Shown: positions 1 through 5,247 of the stretch, one piece after another
Position numbering within the stretch: position 1 is the stretch's first letter
How the letters are laid out: each line of letters opens with the position of its first letter
From: Bacteroidales bacterium
GTDB taxonomy: Bacteria; Bacteroidota; Bacteroidia; Bacteroidales; UBA12077
Assembly (NCBI GenBank): GCA_030156305.1
Contig: JASGMZ010000218.1
Span: 1 to 5,247 of the forward strand
Length of the DNA stretch: 5,247 nt
Direction: 5' to 3'
Notes under the pieces: generated by a model
What the model saw: only the letters and a program-made list of their open reading frames with translations
The model's database searches: none
What the model was told of the DNA's origin: nothing
Made by a program: the position numbers and the translations under genes

Positions 1-10
1 TGCCGATTGA

Positions 11-129
11 TGTTCAATGTAATTTGCATAATTTTGGCTGCACTCGGCATAGCTCAAGCAAGCTTGGCTCTGCCCTCGTTTGCACAAAATTTTAGGAGCA
101 ATAGCGAACTAAAATTATACAATTGAACA
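11..129. repeat. Nested inverted-repeat element, MITE-like or repetitive intergenic palindrome
   Basis: Outer arms TGTTCAAT (11-18) and ATTGAACA (122-129) are exact reverse complements, as are ATAATTTT (28-35) and AAAATTAT (111-118). Inside lies a second imperfect hairpin: AATTTTG 30-36 with CAAAATT 85-91, TGCA 39-42 with 81-84, GGCA 46-49 with TGCC 71-74, AGC 51-53 with GCT 67-69, and CAAGC 55-59 with GCTTG 62-66, closing on a 2-base tip. The core at 37-85 is clearly richer in G and C than its surroundings. From memory, similar GC-richer palindromic cores recur between genes in Bacteroidota genomes, but I could not check this. It has no coding capacity that I trust. Whether it is a transposon derivative, an RNA structure or the 3' structure of a gene left of the window is inference. 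Confidence 0.55.
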
Positions 130-133
130 CATA

Positions 134-185
134 TCGGTATGAAATAGCATTATTCTTAAATCTTATGTAAATTTCGGTGTGAAAT
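134..185. repeat. Short direct repeat, 12 bp with 40-bp period
   Basis: TCGGTATGAAAT (134-145) and TCGGTGTGAAAT (174-185) differ at one base and start exactly 40 bp apart. They lie upstream of the secreted-protein gene that begins at 253. A 40-bp spacing puts both copies on nearly the same face of the helix, which would suit a pair of regulator sites. That role is inference; no binding protein can be named. Confidence 0.4.
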
Positions 186-231
186 TTGTTAACTTATTGA
201 GAGCTTGATTTTATAAAATATTATTAATTAT

Positions 232-239
232 TATCTTGT
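232..239 (+). promoter_or_regulatory. Weak candidate -7 promoter element of the secreted-protein gene
   Basis: TATCTTGT partly resembles the Bacteroidota -7 consensus TAnnTTTG and ends 13 bases before the start codon at 253. No clear TTTG lies at the expected -33 distance. The 13 bases before the ATG are almost all A and T with no Shine-Dalgarno sequence, as is usual for this phylum. Treat this as a guess at where transcription begins. Confidence 0.22.
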
Positions 240-252
240 AAAAAAATAAATT

Positions 253-1122
253 ATGAAGAAATTAGTATTTGCATTATTATTAGGAGCATTTTCATTTAAC
301 GTTAGTGCACAAGATTATTTACCTACCGAAGCTGATTTAAATCAATTTTTAAACTCTAAATTGTATGTAGTGTTGGAAACAAATCCGATTGCTGCATATA
401 ATTTTAAAATTCAGCAAGCAGTAAAAAAAACATGGAAATTAACCGATTATGAATTTATCTCTTTTAAACAATTCGAGGAGATGTTTAATGATCCGGATAA
501 ATCATTTTTAATGATGACTCAGGTTTTATTCGAGAATGATAAAACGAAAGTCCGATACAACTTTTTAAATCTTTTTATTGGAAAAAAAGGAGTTGATGAT
601 TTTAATGATTTGCCCGATATTGCATCCATACCTTTATCATATACTATGGTAGGTGAAGAGTATTGGGTTTATAAACTGGAATCGTTGGTTCGTTTTTTAC
701 AAACCCATGTCATGAATATGAAAAACGACCCAAGCATTATTAAGAAAAATATTTTTCAGCATTATAACGATAATATGAAAGATATTAAACAAAAAACGCT
801 GTATCTGATAAAGGACGAAGTTTCACCCGAAATAAATACCGAAGCTAAGTTGAAAAAAGTATATCCTTATAAATTTAAGTTTGTAACGCGCGAGGAAATA
901 GAAGAAGCAATCCAAACCCGCGATCCAAACGTAGTATATTTACATAAAGTAGGCCCACAAGGAACAAGGTTGCGTGCACGGTGTTATAAAATAATTATTG
1001 GTGCTAAAGATGCTAACTTTTATTATTTTGATTACCATTGGGTTGAACGAACAAAAAATTTCGATGGTATTTTAGAAAAAGATTTTAAGAAACTGGCAAA
1101 AGGACGAAATTCAATTTTTTAA
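253..1122 (+). CDS. Secreted protein of unknown function with two repeated alpha/beta units
   Basis: A 289-residue protein that I cannot assign to a named function. Residues 1-19 form a typical Sec signal peptide: two lysines, a hydrophobic core (LVFALLLGAF), and an SA-Q cleavage site around 19/20. There is no lipobox cysteine and no second membrane segment, so it should be soluble in the periplasm or exported. The mature part appears to hold two related units, roughly residues 36-112 and 181-262. Each starts with a strand (KLYVVL, KTLYLI), has a lysine-containing segment, then an aromatic-rich strand (YEFISF, YKFKFV), an acidic helix (KQFEEMF, REEIEEA), another strand, and ends with a hydrophobic strand before IG(K/A)K. 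Only one cysteine (residue 244) is present in the mature protein, so no disulfide is expected. It resembles uncharacterised Bacteroidota exported proteins. It has its own terminator and appears to be monocistronic. Confidence 0.85.
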   Translation: MKKLVFALLLGAFSFNVSAQDYLPTEADLNQFLNSKLYVVLETNPIAAYNFKIQQAVKKTWKLTDYEFISFKQFEEMFNDPDKSFLMMTQVLFENDKTKVRYNFLNLFIGKKGVDDFNDLPDIASIPLSYTMVGEEYWVYKLESLVRFLQTHVMNMKNDPSIIKKNIFQHYNDNMKDIKQKTLYLIKDEVSPEINTEAKLKKVYPYKFKFVTREEIEEAIQTRDPNVVYLHKVGPQGTRLRARCYKIIIGAKDANFYYFDYHWVERTKNFDGILEKDFKKLAKGRNSIF

Positions 1123-1150
1123 TCAATAAAATACTACCGTATAATTATTA

Positions 1151-1193
1151 AAACCCTGTAGAAATTAAATATTTCTTCAGGGTTTATTTTTTT
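1151..1193 (+). terminator. Intrinsic terminator of the secreted-protein gene
   Basis: AAACCCTG (1151-1158) pairs with CAGGGTTT (1178-1185), and the inner stem can continue with GAAAT/ATTTC. The hairpin is followed by a T-rich tract (TTTTTTT, 1187-1193). It starts 28 bases after the stop codon ending at 1122, so it should end that transcript before hisS. Confidence 0.88.
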
Positions 1194-1287
1194 ATTACGA
1201 CAATAAACCATTTACTCATTCGAACAATTATTTTATTCACATTGTTTTTGTAGTTGTTTATTTTAAACCATTGTTTCCATTATTTCA

Positions 1288-1319
1288 TTTTATAACCCTT
1301 TTTTTTTATTCTATATTTG
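1288..1319 (+). promoter_or_regulatory. Bacteroidota-type promoter of hisS
   Basis: TATATTTG (1312-1319) is a full match to the phylum's -7 consensus TAnnTTTG. A TTTT at 1288-1291, with 20 bases between, could serve as a weak -33 element (consensus TTTG). Transcription would begin near 1325, leaving a leader of about 20 bases before the ATG at 1347. The position also argues against translation starting at the TTG at 1317, which lies inside this element. Confidence 0.65.
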
Positions 1320-1346
1320 CAACATAAAAATTATCATAAACTAATT

Positions 1347-2945
1347 ATGGCTGGACAGAAACCCTCAATACCAAAAGGTACACGCGATTTTTCGCCTGTT
1401 GAAATGGTAAAACGAAATTTTATTTTTGATACCATTAAAGCTGTATTTAAGCAATATGGATACTTACCTATTGAAACTCCTGCAATGGAGAACTTATCGA
1501 GCCTTTTGGGAAAATATGGTGATGAAGGAGATAAATTACTGTTTAAAATTTTAAACTCGGGCGATTTTCTGTCTAATTTTACAGATAAAGAAAAATTAAA
1601 AAAAATATTTTCTGATTTTTTAAATAAATATAATACAAATAAGAATAAAAATATTGATAAATCTTTAGCATTTGATAAATCGATAAAGTATATTTCTGGA
1701 AAAAATAAACTCTTAAGTTTATATTTAGAAAGTAAAAAAGATACTTTAATTAAAAAAATAGATTCTAAGCAAGATCCGGTAAATTATTTTATACGTTATT
1801 TATCATCAAATATCATAAATAATAAGGTAGAATCTTCAGATTTTACTTATGATATTTCTGAAAAAGGGCTACGTTATGATTTAACCGTTCCCTTTGCCCG
1901 TTACGTAGTTCAGCATTTAAATGATATTACTTTCCCTTTTAAACGGTACCAGATTCAACCGGTTTGGCGTGCCGACAGGCCGCAAAAAGGCCGTTACCGC
2001 GAATTTTACCAATGCGATGTAGATGTTATAGGCAGTAACTCCTTATTGAACGAGGCTGAACTAATTCAAATTATTGATAAAGTTTTTCAAAAATTAAATA
2101 TCAATACGGTTATTAAATTAAATAATCGTAAAATATTATTAGGTATTGCTGAAGTAATAGGGGCTAAGGATAAATTTATTGATTTAACTGTCGCACTTGA
2201 TAAATTTGATAAAATTGGGAAAGATGGTGTAAAAAATGAATTACGTGAAATTGGTTTTTCTAACCATCAAGTTGAAAAGGTTTTTGAAATAATTAATGTT
2301 TTTGATAAGGATAACCAACAAAAAATTGATTTCCTTAAATCAATGCTAAATGAATCGGATATTGGACTAAAAGGAACTGAAGAGATTGAAACTGTTTTAA
2401 ATTATTTTGATTTTTTACCCCTTAACACAATCCTTGAGTTGGATCTTACCCTGGCACGCGGATTAAATTATTATACCGGTGCTATAATAGAGGTTAAAGC
2501 CCTTGATGTAGAAATGGGCAGTATTTGTGGGGGTGGCCGTTACGATGATTTAACCGGTGTTTTTGGCTTAAAAGATGTTTCCGGTGTAGGGGTATCATTT
2601 GGTGCCGACCGTATTTATGATGTGATGGAGCAATTGCAGATTTTCCCCGAAGAAATTGTTTCTTCTACAAAAGTAATGTTTGTTAACTTTGGGAAAAAGG
2701 AAGAAAAATATTGTTTGCCTCTGCTTCAAAAATTGCGCGACAAAGGCATTAGTGCCGAGATGTTTCCTGAATCAGCAAAAATGAAAAAACAAATGGCCTA
2801 TGCCAATAATAAAAATATACCTTATGTAATATTGGTGGGTGAAAATGAAATGAACAAAAATCTTTTATCGGTAAAAAATATGATTAGTGGCGAACAAACC
2901 GAGATGTCTTTTGATATGTTATTACAAACATTACAGAATATATGA
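1347..2945 (+). CDS. hisS: Histidyl-tRNA synthetase with enlarged loop between motifs 1 and 2
   Basis: Cytoplasmic class II aminoacyl-tRNA synthetase that activates histidine with ATP and charges tRNA-His. Counting from the ATG at 1347 (532 residues), the N-terminal PKGTRDF lies at 9-15. Motif 1 helix and strand follow at about 25-60. Motif 2 (FKRYQIQPVWRADRPQKG..) starts at 198, with Arg208 and Glu219. The histidine-specific LARGLNYYTG is at 369-378 (Arg371), GGGRYDDL at 395-402, and motif 3 GVGVSFGADR at 413-422. An HGTP anticodon-binding domain fills about 450-532. No catalytic residue appears to be missing. The protein is longer than usual for the family because residues 75-169 form a lysine- and asparagine-rich segment encoded by about 18% GC DNA. 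I chose ATG 1347 because MAGQKPSIPKGTRDF matches the normal N-terminus. An upstream in-frame TTG at 1317 would add ten residues but falls within the promoter. The stop overlaps a possible ATG (ATGA, 2942-2945). Confidence 0.97.
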   Translation: MAGQKPSIPKGTRDFSPVEMVKRNFIFDTIKAVFKQYGYLPIETPAMENLSSLLGKYGDEGDKLLFKILNSGDFLSNFTDKEKLKKIFSDFLNKYNTNKNKNIDKSLAFDKSIKYISGKNKLLSLYLESKKDTLIKKIDSKQDPVNYFIRYLSSNIINNKVESSDFTYDISEKGLRYDLTVPFARYVVQHLNDITFPFKRYQIQPVWRADRPQKGRYREFYQCDVDVIGSNSLLNEAELIQIIDKVFQKLNINTVIKLNNRKILLGIAEVIGAKDKFIDLTVALDKFDKIGKDGVKNELREIGFSNHQVEKVFEIINVFDKDNQQKIDFLKSMLNESDIGLKGTEEIETVLNYFDFLPLNTILELDLTLARGLNYYTGAIIEVKALDVEMGSICGGGRYDDLTGVFGLKDVSGVGVSFGADRIYDVMEQLQIFPEEIVSSTKVMFVNFGKKEEKYCLPLLQKLRDKGISAEMFPESAKMKKQMAYANNKNIPYVILVGENEMNKNLLSVKNMISGEQTEMSFDMLLQTLQNI

Positions 2946-3031
2946 TAACTCATAAAAAGCAATGTGTTTATATAATAGCAGGAGACAAACGGCCTGTTAT
3001 TGTGTCAGGAAAGGACATTCGTTTTCCATGA
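2942..3031 (+). CDS. Possible 29-residue small ORF overlapping the hisS stop
   Basis: An ATG at 2942 overlaps the hisS stop codon as ATGA and opens a 29-codon frame ending in TGA at 3029-3031. The peptide begins MITHKKQC and ends GKDIRFP; it has no signal peptide or membrane segment, and I recognise no family. The ATGA arrangement is typical of translational coupling, and the DNA is less AT-biased than the rest of the gap. A frame this short occurs easily by chance, and it may instead be leader DNA for hutH. Confidence 0.18.
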   Translation: MITHKKQCVYIIAGDKRPVIVSGKDIRFP

Positions 3032-3091
3032 GTAGTGTTTTGTGAAGTATTTATAAAAAGATTTTTTTTAAAAACATAAACATTCAATAAC

Positions 3092-4591
3092 ATGGAAAAT
3101 GTACATTATATATCCAATAAGGAATTAACATTTGATTCAATTCATTTAATCATAAAAGAAGGATATAAACTTGCTTTATCCGACGAATCGAAGCATCAAA
3201 TCAAAAAATGCCGCGATTATTTAGATCAGAAGATGGCCACCCAAAACGAACCAATTTATGGCGTTAACACAGGTTTTGGAGCCTTATATAACAAACGTAT
3301 TTCGAAAGAGGATTTAGGAAATTTGCAGAAGAATCTGGTAATGTCACATGCTTGTGGAACCGGCGACGAGATCCCGTCTGAAATTGTTAAGCTAATGATT
3401 TTATTAAAAATTCAGTCACTTTCTTATGGCCATTCGGGAATTCAACTGGAAACGGTTGAGCGGTTAATTGATTTTTTTAATCATGATATATTACCGGTTG
3501 TTTATCAGTATGGTTCATTAGGTGCATCCGGTGATTTAGCTCCTTTAGCTCATTTATGTTTACCATTGCTGGGGATGGGTGAAGTGAATTTTAACGGAAA
3601 AAGAATTTCTGGTTCGGAATTGTTGAAGGAAATGAATTGGAACCCCATCAATTTAAAATCGAAAGAAGGATTAGCCCTTTTAAATGGCACTCAATTTATG
3701 GGTGCTTATGGTGTAAGTTTAATTTTAAAAGTTAGGAAACTATCACAGTTGGCCGATGTTATTGGAGCTGTTTCGTTAGATGCTTTTGATGGCAGAATTG
3801 AGCCTTTCTATGATTCCGTTCACCAGGTTCGGCATCATGCCGGACAAATAGAAACAGCACGCGTTATGCGATTTTTGTTGGAAGGAAGTGAGTTAATTAA
3901 TCGGCCAAAAGTTCATGTTCAGGATCCCTATTCGTTTCGTTGTATTCCCCAAGTGCATGGGGCATCAAAAGATTCAATTCAATATGTCTCCAGCGTTTTT
4001 AGTAATGAGGTTAATGCTGTAACCGACAATCCTACTATATTCCCCGATGAGGATTTGATTATCTCTGCAGGCAATTTTCACGGCCAGCCCTTAGCGTTAG
4101 CGCTAGATAATTTATGTATTGCAATGGCCGAGTTGGGTAGTATTTCAGAGCGAAGAACATATCAATTGTTGGCGGGTAAACGAGGATTACCTTCCTTTTT
4201 AGTAGCTAACCCGGGGTTGAACAGTGGATTTATGATTCCACAATATACTGCGGCATCTCTTGTAAGCAGTAATAAACAACTGTCTACACCTGCTTCAGTT
4301 GATACCATTGAATCTTCGCAAGGACAGGAAGATCATGTTAGTATGGGGGCTAATGCCGCTACAAAAGCGTATAAAGTAGCTCAAAATTTAGAGCGAATAT
4401 TATCTATTGAGTTATTTAATGCCGCACAGGCATTAGAATTTCAGCGCCCGGCAAAATCATCGCCATTTATCGAGAAGTTTATAGCCGATTATCGTAAAAA
4501 AGTAAAATTTATCGATCAGGATAAAACGATGTACGATGATATTGCCCGTTCAGTTGATTATCTTAGAGAAGTTGAATTGGAACTTCCCTAA
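3092..4591 (+). CDS. hutH: Histidine ammonia-lyase
   Basis: Cytoplasmic enzyme that removes ammonia from L-histidine to give trans-urocanate, the first step of the Hut degradation pathway. The 499-residue length is normal. The self-processing Ala145-Ser146-Gly147 triad, which forms the MIO electrophile, sits in GSLGASGDLAPLAHL. Other family active-site residues are present: Tyr56 in YGVNTGFG, His86 in SHACGTG, Asn198 in LLNGTQ, Gln277, Tyr280 and Arg283 in QDPYSFR, Phe329 in GNFHGQ, and Glu413 in GQEDHVSMG. The Ser-His pair at 85-86 and Glu413 are the pattern for histidine; tyrosine and phenylalanine lyases usually differ there, which argues against a pigment-pathway tyrosine lyase. It lies 146 bp downstream of hisS in the same direction, with no obvious terminator between them and no clear TAnnTTTG promoter. 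No hutU, hutI or formiminotransferase gene is in the window. The ATG at 3092 gives the expected MENVHYIS start, preceded by an A/T-rich leader without Shine-Dalgarno sequence. Confidence 0.97.
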   Translation: MENVHYISNKELTFDSIHLIIKEGYKLALSDESKHQIKKCRDYLDQKMATQNEPIYGVNTGFGALYNKRISKEDLGNLQKNLVMSHACGTGDEIPSEIVKLMILLKIQSLSYGHSGIQLETVERLIDFFNHDILPVVYQYGSLGASGDLAPLAHLCLPLLGMGEVNFNGKRISGSELLKEMNWNPINLKSKEGLALLNGTQFMGAYGVSLILKVRKLSQLADVIGAVSLDAFDGRIEPFYDSVHQVRHHAGQIETARVMRFLLEGSELINRPKVHVQDPYSFRCIPQVHGASKDSIQYVSSVFSNEVNAVTDNPTIFPDEDLIISAGNFHGQPLALALDNLCIAMAELGSISERRTYQLLAGKRGLPSFLVANPGLNSGFMIPQYTAASLVSSNKQLSTPASVDTIESSQGQEDHVSMGANAATKAYKVAQNLERILSIELFNAAQALEFQRPAKSSPFIEKFIADYRKKVKFIDQDKTMYDDIARSVDYLREVELELP

Positions 4592-4606
4592 AAATAGATT
4601 TTATTT

Positions 4607-4646
4607 AAAAAAATGCCCCGTTTTGTTACTTGAACAAACGGGGCAT
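4607..4646 (-). terminator. Strong GC-rich hairpin terminator in the hutH/Spy-like convergent gap
   Basis: ATGCCCCGTTTTGTT (4613-4627) pairs with AACAAACGGGGCAT (4633-4646) with one bulged T, leaving a 5-base loop. On the minus strand the stem is followed directly by a run of T (plus-strand A at 4607-4612), so it reads as a textbook intrinsic terminator for leftward transcription. On the plus strand the stem is followed by TAAATAATTA, a poor U-tract, but it starts only 22 bases after the hutH stop and probably ends or protects that transcript too. Confidence 0.8.
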
Positions 4647-4657
4647 AAATAATTATG

Positions 4658-4690
4658 AAAAAAAAATCTCAGGCACTTTTTTAAAAGTGC
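4658..4690 (-). terminator. Likely first terminator of the Spy-like gene
   Basis: GCACTTTT (4673-4680) and AAAAGTGC (4683-4690) form an inverted repeat 8 bases after the stop codon of the minus-strand gene. In the direction of that gene the hairpin is followed, after a 6-base gap, by nine T (plus-strand A at 4658-4666). The gap makes it weaker than a standard terminator, and the stronger hairpin at 4613-4646 lies just beyond. Confidence 0.6.
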
Positions 4691-4698
4691 AAAATCAA

Positions 4699-5157
4699 CT
4701 ATTCATCTTTATCGCTTCCACGAATTTTCTGTAATAAATAGGCTTTAAATTCATAATCGGCCAGGTAGATTTTCATTACTTTGTTGATGGGTAAAATTTT
4801 TTCGAATTTTTCATGATACTCCGCCAATAATTCAGCCAATTGCATCTCGTAATTAATATAGCTATCGGCATATTGGAACATCTCTTTTTCAGACATATTT
4901 CCGCTATTATTAGCGAAGTAAGTCATTGTTTCTTTGCGATTAGCTATAATATTATTTTTTCTTTCCCAATAGTTATTATAGATGGGCCAGAATTTTTCTG
5001 CTTCTTCGGGTGTTAGCCCAATTTTATCTGTAAAGAAAGCAATCTTTTGTGCTTTTATTTGTTGTTCTTTACTAACTTTATTTGACTCTTGTGCATTTGA
5101 GTGTAATCCGGAGATTACAAACGACAAGACGAATATGAAAGAAGTAAAAATTTTCAT
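4699..5157 (-). CDS. Exported Spy/CpxP-like helical protein
   Basis: A 152-residue protein beginning with a Sec signal peptide: MKIF, a hydrophobic stretch to about residue 18, and an NA-Q cleavage site near 22/23. The mature part (about 130 residues) should be almost wholly alpha-helical and highly charged. It carries IGLTPEEAEKFWPIY at 46-60, the LTP-type motif of Spy/CpxP-like proteins, and a C-terminal segment (ILPINKVMKIYLADYEFKAYLLQKIRG, 121-147) matching the second conserved helix of the Bacteroidota version. Family members are small periplasmic proteins annotated as folding chaperones or as envelope-stress or metal sensors. In Bacteroidota they often follow ECF sigma factor genes, but that neighbour would lie outside this window. 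It has no metal-binding cysteine or histidine cluster, so a metal-sensing role is not supported here. No promoter match is visible directly upstream, which fits co-transcription with a gene to the right. The exact function remains inferred. Confidence 0.85.
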   Translation of the reverse strand: MKIFTSFIFVLSFVISGLHSNAQESNKVSKEQQIKAQKIAFFTDKIGLTPEEAEKFWPIYNNYWERKNNIIANRKETMTYFANNSGNMSEKEMFQYADSYINYEMQLAELLAEYHEKFEKILPINKVMKIYLADYEFKAYLLQKIRGSDKDE

Positions 5158-5206
5158 CTGTTTATAATTTTTATTTTAATGGTCAGATGGAGCTCGCCAT
5201 GATAAG

Positions 5207-5247
5207 TTACATTTGGGGTACGAACAATTCTTGCTCCATTTTAATCA
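5207..5247 (-). CDS. Possible 3' end of a minus-strand gene upstream of the Spy-like gene (partial)
   Basis: On the minus strand one frame stays open from the window edge and ends at a TAA at 5209-5207; its last residues read IKMEQELFVPQM. The stop lies 49 bases before the Spy-like start, a spacing compatible with one operon. Twelve residues cannot identify a family. One of the other two minus-strand frames stops at once at the edge and then runs open to a stop nearer the Spy-like gene, so the frame choice is also uncertain. Confidence 0.3.
   Translation of the reverse strand, partial: IKMEQELFVPQM

Noticed and set aside
10..126. 38-codon plus-strand frame starting at ATG 10, looking like a short hydrophobic signal peptide
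   Set aside because: It is entirely made of the inverted-repeat element; another frame of the same strand is also open across the repeat, so openness here reflects the repeat's composition and not coding.
1317..1346. Upstream TTG start for hisS adding ten residues
   Set aside because: The TTG is part of the -7 promoter element TATATTTG, so it should not be transcribed, and the ATG at 1347 gives the normal family N-terminus.
1569..1853. Intein or selfish protein element in HisS
   Set aside because: The segment is too short, and it lacks the Cys/Ser start, the terminal His-Asn and any endonuclease motif; it reads as a low-complexity loop.
3092..4591. Tyrosine or phenylalanine ammonia-lyase of a pigment pathway
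   Set aside because: The Ser-His at residues 85-86 and Glu413 match histidine lyases, and no polyene or flexirubin biosynthesis genes are nearby.
4982..5167. 61-codon plus-strand frame opposite the Spy-like gene
   Set aside because: It lies almost wholly antisense to a gene with a clear signal peptide and family motifs, has no recognisable content and no promoter, and is best explained as a shadow frame.
5187..5239. 7-bp inverted repeat ATGGAGC/GCTCCAT near the right edge
   Set aside because: The arms are short and 39 bases apart, with no additional pairing or T-run; it is compatible with chance.

Overview
This window looks like ordinary chromosome from a member of the Bacteroidota. The support is an AT-rich genome, a match to the phylum's TAnnTTTG promoter element upstream of hisS, starts without Shine-Dalgarno sequences, and HisS and HutH proteins of the type found in that phylum. 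I would not assign anything below phylum level from these bases.

Layout, left to right. Positions 1-252 hold no convincing gene. They contain a compact nested inverted repeat (about 11-129) that looks like a small non-coding repeat element, followed by a 12-bp near-identical direct repeat with a 40-bp period. Positions 253-1122 encode a secreted protein of unknown function that appears to be built from two copies of the same alpha/beta unit; a strong intrinsic terminator follows. Positions 1347-2945 encode histidyl-tRNA synthetase (hisS), with its promoter just upstream and an unusually long, very AT-rich in-frame segment between class II motifs 1 and 2. After a 146-bp gap, 3092-4591 encode histidine ammonia-lyase (hutH), with all the expected active-site residues. 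Positions 4592-4698 are a convergent intergenic region with two hairpins. Positions 4699-5157 (minus strand) encode a small exported Spy/CpxP-like helical protein. The last bases may hold the 3' end of another minus-strand gene upstream of it.

How the genes relate. hisS and hutH both act on free histidine, one charging tRNA-His and the other making urocanate in the first step of degradation. They run in the same direction, and I see no terminator between them, but no other hut gene is in the window. The exported protein at 253-1122 and the Spy-like protein are separate transcription units. I found no mobile element genes, tRNA or rRNA genes, CRISPR arrays or defence genes. The points most worth following up are the expanded loop in HisS, the inverted-repeat element at the left edge and the internal duplication in the unknown secreted protein.
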